From Streptomyces hyaluromycini (GTDB lineage: Bacteria > Actinomycetota > Actinomycetes > Streptomycetales > Streptomycetaceae): 64,000 nt of DNA. Numbering within the stretch: the first letter of the stretch is position 1; each line of letters begins with the position of its first letter. The stretch spans positions 1,470,319 through 1,534,318 of the forward strand of contig NZ_BCFL01000016.1 in NCBI RefSeq assembly GCF_002217755.1, in the 5' to 3' direction. Shown here one piece after another: positions 39,648 through 47,205 of this stretch. Position numbers and translations under genes: made by a program. The notes beneath the pieces are model-generated. The model was not told the origin of the DNA. It saw nothing but the letters and a program-made list of their open reading frames with translations, and made no database searches.

Positions 39648-40697
39648 ATGCGGAGTTTCCTCAGGCCGGCTGCTGGGCTTACCTGCCTGTTTGCCATGGC
39701 AGTCGCGGGGTGCTCCTCGGGCTCCGACGGCACGTCGGACGCGGCGCCCGCACCGTCGAAGAAGGCGTCGTCAGCGGCGTCGGCGTCGGCGAGCGAGGCC
39801 GACGGCTCGGACGGGTCCAGCACCTCGTACGCGCCCTACGTCAGCGCGACGGAGGCCGCCGGCACGGACGACGCCGGGTCACCCTCGACGTACAACCTCG
39901 CGTTCGTGATCGCCAGCGGCAGCAGCTGCACGCCGGCGTGGAACGGGACGGACGCGATCGGCAGCTCGACCGTGAAGTCGCGGATCTCCAAGCTGAAGGA
40001 GGACGGTGCGACGGTCCGGGTGTCCTTCGGCGGGGCCTCCGGGAAGGAGCTGGCGACGACGTGCTCCAGCGCGTCGAAACTCGCCGCCGCGTACGGTGCC
40101 GCGCTGGACGCCGCGGGCTCCGCCCAGGCCGACTTCGACATCGAGGGCGACACGCTGACCGACTCCGACTCGGTCGCCCTGCGGTCGGAGGCGATCGCGC
40201 TGCTCCAGAAGGAACGGCCGGACCTGGAGGTCTCCTTCACGCTGCCCGTGATGCCGTCGGGGCTCGACTCCGACGGCCTCGCGCTGCTGGAGTCCGCGAA
40301 CAAGTACGACGTGCAGGTCTCGACGGTCAACATCATGACCATGAACTACGGCGAGTCGTACGACAAGGACATGGGCGACTACGCGGTCACCTCGGCGAAG
40401 GCCACGCACACGCAGCTGAAGAAGGTGTTCGGGCTGTCGGACGCGGGGGCCTGGGGCGGGATGGCGCTGACCTCGATGATCGGCGTGAACGACGTCGACG
40501 GGGAGACGTTCTCGCTGTCCGACGCGAAGGACGTGCGGGCGTTCGCGGAGGAGGAGGGGGTCGCGTGGGTGTCGATGTGGTCGACGTTCCGGGACGTGCA
40601 GTGTGAGAGCGGGAGTTCGGGGGATGACGATGCGGCGACGAATTGCAGTGGGGTGACTCAGAGTTCGGGGGCGTTCGGGGAGGCGTTCGCGGGCTGA
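39648..40697 (+). CDS. GH18-like secreted lipoprotein
   Basis: A 349-residue exported lipoprotein. The lipobox AVAGC puts the lipid Cys at residue 22. A Ser/Ala/Asp-rich linker (about 23-80) follows, then a chitinase-like GH18 barrel from about residue 82. Its features are YNLAFVIASGSS, VRVSFGGASG near 123 (substrate strand) and ADFDIEGDTL at 161-170, which holds the catalytic D-x-D-x-E of the family. NIMTMNYG and GLSDAGAWGGMALTSMIG near 230-285 are later strands. Members hydrolyse chitin or related N-acetylglucosamine polymers, so it could process the product of the divergent polysaccharide operon. It starts with ATG at 39648, preceded by GAGAGCGGGTGCATCTTA. It ends at a repeat that doubles as terminator. 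Confidence 0.82.
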   Translation: MRSFLRPAAGLTCLFAMAVAGCSSGSDGTSDAAPAPSKKASSAASASASEADGSDGSSTSYAPYVSATEAAGTDDAGSPSTYNLAFVIASGSSCTPAWNGTDAIGSSTVKSRISKLKEDGATVRVSFGGASGKELATTCSSASKLAAAYGAALDAAGSAQADFDIEGDTLTDSDSVALRSEAIALLQKERPDLEVSFTLPVMPSGLDSDGLALLESANKYDVQVSTVNIMTMNYGESYDKDMGDYAVTSAKATHTQLKKVFGLSDAGAWGGMALTSMIGVNDVDGETFSLSDAKDVRAFAEEEGVAWVSMWSTFRDVQCESGSSGDDDAATNCSGVTQSSGAFGEAFAG

Positions 40698-40700
40698 GTG

Positions 40701-40782
40701 TCGTCTGCCGGCCGGTGGGGGCTGGTCGCGCCCACGCGGCGGAGCCGCATATCGATACAGCCCCGCGCCCCTGACGGGGCGC
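40701..40782. repeat. Streptomyces intergenic repeat, copy 1, with terminator hairpin
   Basis: TCGTCTGCCGGCC, then GGCTGGTCGCGCCCACGCGG and GCGGAGCCGCATATCGATACAG, then CCCCGCGCCCCTGACGGGGCGC. The hairpin GCGCCCC-TGA-CGGGGCGC at 40765-40782 is followed by TTTCC and can terminate the GH18 gene. The same element occurs inverted at 48761-48843. Confidence 0.7.
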
Positions 40783-40804
40783 TTTCCTGAGCTGCGTTGA
40801 AAAG

Positions 40805-41254
40805 TCACCTTCGCCTGTGAACCAGTCGGCCCGCGCACACCGTCGCGATACACGCCCCTGCGGCGTCGAAGACCGCCAAGTCCGCTCGGCCGGTCTCGAC
40901 GATCGTCGGCTCGCGCCACGGACTCGGCACGATCACGACGTCGTTGCGGTCCGCCGCCGCCCGTAGTTCGGGTGAGTCGACGTACCGCTCCAGGACCGCG
41001 GTCGCTCCCTGCTTCAGCACCGCGTGCACACGCTCCCGTGGGCTGGGGGCGTCCGGGAGGGGGCCGTCGTGGATGCGGGCGGGGCCCAGCGCACCCGGCC
41101 AGGTGCGGACCCGCGCCCGCGGGAAGCGCTCACGCAGGTCCTCGTACAGCCCCACGGCGGCGATCCGGTCCTGTACGACGGCCACCGCACCGTTCTCGAC
41201 CGGCTCGGAGTCCCAGGTGCCGAAGATCCGGTCCGCCGTGTGAATCGTCTCCAC
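40805..41254 (-). CDS. Small amidohydrolase-like protein next to mqnC
   Basis: A 149-residue protein. The first part (ADRIFGTWDSEPVENGAVAVVQDRIAAVG) and the last (GRADLAVFDAAGACIATVCAGRLVHRR) read like the beta-sandwich of imidazolonepropionase-type amidohydrolases, but the metal-binding barrel is absent, so it cannot be a complete enzyme. I chose GTG at 41252-41254, and the true start is uncertain because no ribosome site is visible. It lies 20 bases downstream of mqnC on the same strand and probably shares its transcript. A role in the menaquinone pathway is possible but unproven. Confidence 0.6.
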   Translation of the reverse strand: METIHTADRIFGTWDSEPVENGAVAVVQDRIAAVGLYEDLRERFPRARVRTWPGALGPARIHDGPLPDAPSPRERVHAVLKQGATAVLERYVDSPELRAAADRNDVVIVPSPWREPTIVETGRADLAVFDAAGACIATVCAGRLVHRRR

Positions 41255-41274
41255 GAATACGAATACGTCGGGCG

Positions 41275-42474
41275 TCAGTTGGAGGCGAGGAGCTTCAGCT
41301 CGGGGTGTGCGGTGCCGCCCTCGATCGCCGTCGAGGAGATGTGGGACATCACCCGCTCGTCGACCGGGTCGTTCGCCGGGTCGTCGTGGACGACGAGGTG
41401 CTCGTAGGTCGTGGCGCGCTGCGCCGGGACGCGGCCCGCCTTGCGGATCAGGTCGATGATCTCCAGGCGGTTGGAGCGGTGCTTGGCGCCGGCCGAGGAG
41501 ACGACGTTCTCCTCCAGCATGATCGAGCCGAGGTCGTCCGCGCCGTAGTGGAGCGAGAGCTGGCCGACCTCCTTGCCGGTCGTCAGCCAGGAGCCCTGGA
41601 TGTGGGCGACGTTGTCGAGGAAGAGGCGCGCGATGGCGATCATCCGCAGGTACTCGAAGAGCGTGGCCTGGGTGCGGCCCTTCAGGTGGTTGTTCTCGGG
41701 CTGGTAGGTGTACGGGATGAAGGCGCGGAAGCCGCCCGTACGGTCCTGGACGTCCCGGATCATGCGCAGGTGCTCGATGCGCTCGGCGTTGGTCTCGCCG
41801 GTGCCCATGAGCATCGTGGACGTGGACTCCACGCCCAGCCGGTGCGCGGTCTCCATGATCTCCAGCCAGCGCTCGCCGCTCTCCTTGAGGGGCGCGATGG
41901 CCTTGCGGGGGCGCTCGGGGAGGAGCTCCGCGCCGGCGCCGGCGAAGGAGTCCAGGCCGGCCTCGTGGATGCGGGTGATGGCCTCCTCGACGGAGACACC
42001 GGAGATCCGGGCCATGTGCTCGACCTCGGAGGCGCCCAGGGAGTGGATCACCAGCTGCGGGAACGCGTCCTTGATCGCCTTGAAGTGCTTCTCGTAGTAC
42101 TCGACGCCGTAGTCCGGGTGGTGGCCGCCCTGGAACATGATCTGGGTGCCGCCCAGTTCGACCGTCTCCGCGCAGCGGCGCAGGATGTCGTCGAGGTCGC
42201 GGGTCCAGCCCTTGGCGGTGTCCTTGGGGGCCGCGTAGAAGGCGCAGAACTTGCACGCCGTGACGCACACGTTCGTGTAGTTGATGTTCCGCTCGATGAT
42301 GTACGTCGCGATGTGCTCGGTGCCCTCGTAACGGCGGCGGCGTACGGCGTCGGCGGCGGCGCCCAGCGCGTGCAGCGGGGCGTCGCGGTAGAGGTCGAGC
42401 GCCTCTTCCGGGGTGATCCGCCCACCGGCTGCGGCACGGTCGAGGACGGACTGCAGGTCGGCCTTCTCGGTCAC
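41275..42474 (-). CDS. mqnC: Cyclic dehypoxanthinyl futalosine synthase
   Basis: A 399-residue radical-SAM enzyme of the futalosine route to menaquinone. It turns dehypoxanthinyl futalosine into its cyclic form. The [4Fe-4S] cluster cysteines are in CVTACKFCAFY near residue 71. Other family motifs are YIIERNINYTN, GGTQIMFQGGHHPDYGVEYYE near 110, STMLMGTGETNAERI near 220 and FIPYTYQPENNHLKG near 255. Length and motifs fit MqnC rather than MqnE. ATG at 42472-42474. Its presence indicates that this organism makes menaquinone by futalosine, not by the classical MenF-D-C-E-B route. Confidence 0.93.
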   Translation of the reverse strand: MTEKADLQSVLDRAAAGGRITPEEALDLYRDAPLHALGAAADAVRRRRYEGTEHIATYIIERNINYTNVCVTACKFCAFYAAPKDTAKGWTRDLDDILRRCAETVELGGTQIMFQGGHHPDYGVEYYEKHFKAIKDAFPQLVIHSLGASEVEHMARISGVSVEEAITRIHEAGLDSFAGAGAELLPERPRKAIAPLKESGERWLEIMETAHRLGVESTSTMLMGTGETNAERIEHLRMIRDVQDRTGGFRAFIPYTYQPENNHLKGRTQATLFEYLRMIAIARLFLDNVAHIQGSWLTTGKEVGQLSLHYGADDLGSIMLEENVVSSAGAKHRSNRLEIIDLIRKAGRVPAQRATTYEHLVVHDDPANDPVDERVMSHISSTAIEGGTAHPELKLLASN

Positions 42475-42547
42475 CGGGCGCGTCCCTTTCGTAATGGCTT
42501 GTGGACGGACCGAACCAGCCTACGCCAGCCCTTCGGACGGCCCGACC

Positions 42548-43405
42548 TCAGGCCGTGTACGCGCCGACCAGCAGCCCCGCGAACGCCCCCGCGATCAGGA
42601 ACGGCCCGAACGCGATCGCCGTCTTGCGCCCGGCCCGCCGTACGACGACCAGCACGCCGCCGTAGAGGGCGCCGAGCAGGAAGCCGGCGAAGGTGCCGAG
42701 CAGCACGGTGGGCCAGCCGTACCAGCCGAGGGCGGCGCCCGTACCGAGGGCCAGCTTCACGTCGCCGAAGCCCATGCCGCCGGGGTTGATGAGGAAGAGG
42801 ACGAAGTAGGCGCCGCCGAGGGCGAGGGCCGCGTAGAGGGAGGTGGTCCAGTCGCCGGCGTGCTCGGGCAGCAGGGCGGCCACCCCGAGGAGGGCGAGGG
42901 CGGCGGCCGCTAGGGGGAGCGTGAGGGGGTCGGGGAGCCGCTGTACCCGGAAGTCGACCACCGCGAGCAGTACGCCGACGGGGGCCAGCAGCAGCCAGAC
43001 GGCGAGTTCGGGGCGGGTGCCGGTGGCGAGGGCGAGGGCTGCGCAGACCGCGGCGGTGGCCAGGGCGAGGGGGGTGGCGCGGGGGGCCCGGGGGGCGGGT
43101 GCGGGTGGCCCCTGCGGGGCGTCCTCGCCGTCGGCGGCCGCGGGTTCGTCGTCGGGGGCGGGTGCGGAAGCCTCCGTCGGCGCGGGTACGGGTGCGGGTG
43201 CTTGGGCCGGGGAGTCGGCCGCGCAGTCGCCGCAGTGCGCGCTCCCCAGCCAGCCCCTGACGGGGTGGCCGGCCGGGCAGGTCTTGCGCCATTCCTCCCC
43301 CGCCGGGGCCGAGAAGCGGTACGCGGCGCGGGGCAGCAGGGCGCCGGCCGTCGCGCCCCAGAGGGCGGCGGCGGCCGGGAGGGCGAGGTCCAGGGCGGTC
43401 GTCAT
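42548..43405 (-). CDS. Prepilin peptidase (TadV/CpaA-like)
   Basis: A 285-residue membrane aspartyl protease. It has about seven membrane segments. The first catalytic Asp is in AVVDFRVQRLPDPL near residue 165, and the second lies in the GxGD-type motif GGMGFGDVKLA near 227. Between residues 38 and 65 a cysteine cluster (CPAGHP ... CGDC) resembles the zinc-binding loop of type IV prepilin peptidases. The segment from about 70 to 115 is a Pro/Ala/Glu-rich insertion. It should cleave and perhaps methylate the Flp and TadE prepilins encoded 5-8 kb away. The ATG start (43403-43405) overlaps the stop of the LysM/BTAD gene (ATGA). Confidence 0.85.
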   Translation of the reverse strand: MTTALDLALPAAAALWGATAGALLPRAAYRFSAPAGEEWRKTCPAGHPVRGWLGSAHCGDCAADSPAQAPAPVPAPTEASAPAPDDEPAAADGEDAPQGPPAPAPRAPRATPLALATAAVCAALALATGTRPELAVWLLLAPVGVLLAVVDFRVQRLPDPLTLPLAAAALALLGVAALLPEHAGDWTTSLYAALALGGAYFVLFLINPGGMGFGDVKLALGTGAALGWYGWPTVLLGTFAGFLLGALYGGVLVVVRRAGRKTAIAFGPFLIAGAFAGLLVGAYTA

Positions 43406-46389
43406 CCCGTCGCGGCGGCGCCGTCGCGCCAGGTCGGGAGGAGTTCGTCGAGGAGGGCCTCGGTGCGCGGGGGCAGGCCGCGTGCACCGCTGCGGGCGAC
43501 GAGGTCGGCGGCGAGGGCGCGCAGCCGGTCCGGGTCGCCGGTGGCGTGCGTGGCGCGCAGCAGCTCGTTCCAGAGGCGCTCGTCCGCCGAGGCGGTCCTC
43601 AGCGCCGCGCCGAGCGCCTCGATCGCCTTCTCCGCGCGGTCCTTCTCCAGGTGGAACGCGGACAGCGCGAGGCCGATGTCGGCGACGAGGAGCGGGAGCT
43701 GGGCGTCGATGATCTCGTGGGTGAGCCAGCGGTAGCGGCCCTCCGCGCGATCGGCGAGCAGCGGGCCGCGCACCAGGACGAGCGCGTCGGTGAGGAGGCG
43801 GCCGCGGACCGCCCGGCTGTCGACGCCCTTGCCCTGGGTGGCCTCGTGGTAGAGGGAGCGCAGGACGTCCAGGTCGGAGACGACCGACTTGGCGAGCGTG
43901 AGACGGCCCGCCGCGTCGGTGCGCAGCCGGGCGCCGCCGTCGGGGTCGGTGCCGAGCCAGCCGCGCAGCCGCTCCAGGAGGGAGTCGCGGACGTCCTCCG
44001 TCACGCCCCGCGGCCACAGCGCGGACGACAGCACGCGCGGGTGCACGCCCTCGCGGTGCAGGAGGAGCAGCGCCAGGGCCTCGTGGAGGAGGGCGCTGCG
44101 CTCGCCGTCGGGGGCGTCCAGGCCCATGATCTCGTACGGCCCGACGAGCCGCGCGTACACCGCGGGACGGCCCTGTTCGCTGATGTCGACGAGGAACGGC
44201 GGGGTGGTGGTGGGCCCGTCCGGGTCGCGCTCGGGGTCGGCCTCCACGAAGAGTTCGACGACCGCGCGCTGCTGGACGGCGGGCAGCAGCTGGGCCTGGA
44301 GTTCCAGGCCGAGGAGCGGGGCGAGGAGCCTGCCGTCCGGGGTGATCTCCATCGCCCAGGCGGCGCCGGCCAGGTCGTCGCTCTCGGTGCCGACCAGGTA
44401 GCCGATGCCCAGCCGGCTGGCGTCCGCGGCGAGTTCGGCCAGGCGCAGCGCGTCCTCGGCGGACGGCTGGGTGGCGAGCAGGACCAGGTTCGGCGCCCAG
44501 CGGGTGTGCTGGGCGGGCCCGGTCCGGCCGGTGAGGACCGAGTGGTGGTCGGCGGCGCCCAGCGCGCCGCGCCGCTGCCGGGTCTCCGCCTCCATCGTCT
44601 CGAACAGCGCCTCCACGTCGTCGAGATGGCGCAGCCGGTTGGGGGCGAGCGGGGTGAGGTCCGCGCCGAAGCCGACGAGCGTGATGGTCATACGGTCCGA
44701 CCAGCCGTTGGTGGCGAGTTCGGCGGCGACGGAGGCGAACACGGCGGCCCGGTCGGCCTCGCGGCCGCTCAGCGAGACGATGCCGGGCACGGCCTCCAGG
44801 TTGAGCAGCAGCCGCGAGTCGTCCATGGTGCCGAGGCTGACCAGACCGGGGTACGGGGCCGCGGCGTCGGTGTCCTCGTAGCGCTCGGCGTCCGCGCGGG
44901 ACAGCGTCCAGAACGTCTGGTCCTGGCCGAGCTGCCAGGGCGCCGGGGGTTTGCCGGCCGGCTGGGCGAGTTGCAGATGCAGATCGCCGTGGCTGAGCCA
45001 GGCCGCGTAGACGACGGGCAGCGAGCGGGACTCGGCGGTGAGGGCGGCGGCGAGTCCGCGCAGCGACCGGTCGAGCAGTCGTACGCCCTCCGGGTCCGCG
45101 CCGACCAGCAGCGCGTCCTGTACGTCCTGGGCGTCGCCGGTCGGGATCGGCGGCTCCATGCCGCGGCGGCCGCCCACGGCACCGAGCGCCGACTGCCACA
45201 GGGCCTGCCGGCGCCGGCGGCCGAGGGCGGCCAGCAGGCCGGCGGCGAGGAGGGGGGCGCCGAGGAGGGCCTCGGACAGACCGAAGGAGGAAGAGGAAGA
45301 GGAGGAAGAGGCGGAGTGCGCGGAGGTGGTCCCGTGTGCGGCGGGGGTGGCGGTGTTGTCGCCGGCCTGGCGCTGGCTCGGCACAGTGATCTGGGCGGTG
45401 GCGCCGTCCTGGTCCGCGTGCTGTCCGCCGCCCTGCTCCTGGTGCTGCTGCTGGGCGTGGTCGCCGCTCTTCGCGTAGTCGCCGATCTGCTGCCGGACCT
45501 CGGGGGAGACGTGCGCGTCGGGGTTCTCGACGAGTTCGCCGCCGTGCGCGTCGCCGGGCATCTCCATGATCCAGCCGGGGCGGATGAGGCTGGCCTCGGA
45601 GAGCCGGGAGCCGTCGGGCTGGATGCGGTCCTTGTTGAGCTCGTAGATCTCCTTGTACCGGCGGCCGTCGCCGAGGTGGCGTTGCGCTATCTCCCACAGG
45701 GAGTCGTGGTGGCGGCCCTCGGGCGGCTGGATCCGGTAGTACTTCGTCGCGCCGTGCGTGGCGGTGGAGCCGTGCTCGGCCTGGGCGGAGACCTGACCGG
45801 CCTGCTCGGCGAGTGCGGCGGCGGTGCTCTTCGCCTGCTCCTGCTGCTGGGCGAGGATGCCGGGGGTCGCCTGGGCGGCGGCCACCGTGCCCTTCTGGTT
45901 GCCCTCCAGGCTGTGGCCGAGCTGCGAGAGGCCCGGGGTGAGGCTGGCGGCGGTGGCGCCGACCAGCAGCAGGGCGGCGACCAGCTGCCGGGCGAGCAGC
46001 TGGCTGGGGCCGGAACCGGGGACCCGGCCGGGCAGGCCGACGCCGGAGACGGCGGCCTTGACCTCCACCAGCACGCAGGCCGTGAACTGGGCCCAGGCCA
46101 GCCACACGATGACCGTCAGGGTGTTCAGGAAGACGTCGACGCCGATCGGCTGCGACAGCCAGTCCATGCTGGGCGCGCTGCGCGGCAGCGGCCAGCCGAC
46201 GGTCACGGCGAGGGCGCCGGGGACGCCGACGACGAGGACGAGCAGCACCACGAAGGCGAGGAACGCCTTGACGACGTCCCCGAACGTACGCCGACGCAAC
46301 CGCACCGGCTGCGGGGTCCGGTTCCGCGGACCCGACGGAGCGGTCCCCGCCGGTCTTCCCGTCGAGCTTGATGTGCTGCGTCGCGCCAT
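43402..46389 (-). CDS. Membrane LysM protein with a winged-helix/BTAD C-terminus
   Basis: A 995-residue protein. Membrane helices are likely at about 38-62, 83-106, 126-148 and 365-385. A LysM domain lies near 213-275 (YYRIQPPEGRHHDSLWEIAQRHLGDG, ELNKDRI). A Gln/His/Ser-rich linker follows. The large cytoplasmic part ends with a winged-helix segment (YARLVGPYEIMGLD to ELLRSLYHEATQ region, about 740-860) and a bacterial transcriptional activation domain of TPR type (about 860-985). This mix places a wall-binding module and SARP-like domains on one membrane protein. The start ATG at 46387-46389 follows a weak site. It is co-transcribed with the prepilin peptidase, so a link to pilus assembly or its control is likely. 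A promoter candidate lies at 46463-46492. Confidence 0.8.
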   Translation of the reverse strand: MARRSTSSSTGRPAGTAPSGPRNRTPQPVRLRRRTFGDVVKAFLAFVVLLVLVVGVPGALAVTVGWPLPRSAPSMDWLSQPIGVDVFLNTLTVIVWLAWAQFTACVLVEVKAAVSGVGLPGRVPGSGPSQLLARQLVAALLLVGATAASLTPGLSQLGHSLEGNQKGTVAAAQATPGILAQQQEQAKSTAAALAEQAGQVSAQAEHGSTATHGATKYYRIQPPEGRHHDSLWEIAQRHLGDGRRYKEIYELNKDRIQPDGSRLSEASLIRPGWIMEMPGDAHGGELVENPDAHVSPEVRQQIGDYAKSGDHAQQQHQEQGGGQHADQDGATAQITVPSQRQAGDNTATPAAHGTTSAHSASSSSSSSSFGLSEALLGAPLLAAGLLAALGRRRRQALWQSALGAVGGRRGMEPPIPTGDAQDVQDALLVGADPEGVRLLDRSLRGLAAALTAESRSLPVVYAAWLSHGDLHLQLAQPAGKPPAPWQLGQDQTFWTLSRADAERYEDTDAAAPYPGLVSLGTMDDSRLLLNLEAVPGIVSLSGREADRAAVFASVAAELATNGWSDRMTITLVGFGADLTPLAPNRLRHLDDVEALFETMEAETRQRRGALGAADHHSVLTGRTGPAQHTRWAPNLVLLATQPSAEDALRLAELAADASRLGIGYLVGTESDDLAGAAWAMEITPDGRLLAPLLGLELQAQLLPAVQQRAVVELFVEADPERDPDGPTTTPPFLVDISEQGRPAVYARLVGPYEIMGLDAPDGERSALLHEALALLLLHREGVHPRVLSSALWPRGVTEDVRDSLLERLRGWLGTDPDGGARLRTDAAGRLTLAKSVVSDLDVLRSLYHEATQGKGVDSRAVRGRLLTDALVLVRGPLLADRAEGRYRWLTHEIIDAQLPLLVADIGLALSAFHLEKDRAEKAIEALGAALRTASADERLWNELLRATHATGDPDRLRALAADLVARSGARGLPPRTEALLDELLPTWRDGAAATG

Positions 46390-46462
46390 GGCGGGTGTCC
46401 CGAGGTCGTGTGTGGAAGGAGTGGGCCGGGGGCGCACCGAGCCTGTCGAGGTCCCCCTGACG

Positions 46463-46492
46463 ATCCTATTGACTGGGACCGACAGCGTCGAA
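46463..46492 (-). promoter_or_regulatory. Promoter candidate of the LysM/BTAD gene
   Basis: On the minus strand TTCGAC (46487-46492) and TAGGAT (46463-46468) are 18 bases apart, close to the vegetative sigma pattern TTGACA/TAGGAT of Streptomyces. The start codon is 73 bases downstream. Confidence 0.45.
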
Positions 46493-46657
46493 GGGGAAGA
46501 ACGGCGAACGGCCGCCCGAATCACCCCTTTTCGCCAACCGATGCCCCATTGACCGGAGTTGTCACCACCCGACCCGCGCACGCCCCCTCCACACACCCCG
46601 CACAATCCCCCCCGCCGCCCACCGGGTGACGGTCATACGCCCCCGCCGGCTTCGTTT

Positions 46658-47008
46658 TCAGCTGCACACCCGGAGCGACGACAGCAGGAAGCGGGTGAGG
46701 GCCGAGGTGGGGAAGCTGATCGCCGCCACGCCCTCCTCCGCACGCAACTCCACGACCGTGCGCGACGGGCCGTACGGGCGCACCTGCACGTTGCCGAGCG
46801 CGGCCGGGCCCTCCAGACCTTCCTCCAGCAGGGCCCGCGCGAAGGTCCAGGTGACCTCCTCGCCGTCCAGGGAGATCCACGGCGGGAAGACGAAGTGCAC
46901 GGCCTGCGGGTCGGCCGAGGTGTAGCGGAGGGTCGCGGGGACCGCCACCTCCTGTTCGTCGGCGGTGAGCAGGCGGGCGCCGGTGGGCTGCTCTAGCGTG
47001 ATGGGCAC
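46658..47008 (-). CDS. SsgA-like sporulation and cell division protein
   Basis: A 116-residue member of the SsgA-like family, found only in morphologically complex actinomycetes. The family pattern is clear: VPITLEQPTGARL at the start, LRYTSADPQAVHFVFPPWISLDGEEVTWTFARALLEEGL in the middle, and VQVRPYGPSRTVVELRAEEGVAAISFPTSALTRFL near the end. Paralogues guide septum placement, germination and spore wall maturation. At 116 residues it is slightly shorter than SsgA or SsgB and has a short tail, so I cannot assign which paralogue. The start is GTG at 47006-47008, 9 bases after CGGAGA. It stands alone and is divergent from the sigma factor gene. Confidence 0.85.
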   Translation of the reverse strand: MPITLEQPTGARLLTADEQEVAVPATLRYTSADPQAVHFVFPPWISLDGEEVTWTFARALLEEGLEGPAALGNVQVRPYGPSRTVVELRAEEGVAAISFPTSALTRFLLSSLRVCS

Positions 47009-47098
47009 GGGTCGTCTCCGGGGGTGCGGTGGTGGGCCGTCGTACAAGTGAGAGCGCCTGGGGACGGGCTCATTACGCCGAAAACACAAGCGACTTGA

Positions 47099-47147
47099 GT
47101 GACATGTGTCACTTTCCGACGCGCTTGAAACTTTGCTTGAAAGTTTC
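47099..47147. promoter_or_regulatory. Two inverted repeats upstream of the sigma factor gene
   Basis: GTGACATGTGTCAC at 47099-47112 has six-base arms around TG and also fits the Crp pattern GTG-N6-GNCAC. GAAACTTT-GCTTG-AAAGTTTC at 47127-47147 is a perfect 8-bp inverted repeat. Both lie 60-110 bases before the sigma factor start and could be operators of either divergent gene. Confidence 0.45.
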
Positions 47148-47205
47148 GTCATCTACTCTGACAAACCTTCTCCCGCCCCACAGCCGGCAACTGGAGCGTT
47201 CCGCC

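Noticed and set aside
42548..46105. 1185-codon minus-strand frame running from the LysM/BTAD gene into the prepilin peptidase
   Set aside because: Its first part is a frame-shifted shadow of the LysM/BTAD gene. Only the last 285 codons, from ATG 43405, are a real gene.
43546..46371. Open frame of 941 codons on the plus strand opposite the LysM/BTAD gene
   Set aside because: A GC-bias shadow. It has Val/Gly/Arg/Ala-rich low-complexity sequence without domains, while the minus-strand gene has membrane helices and a LysM domain.
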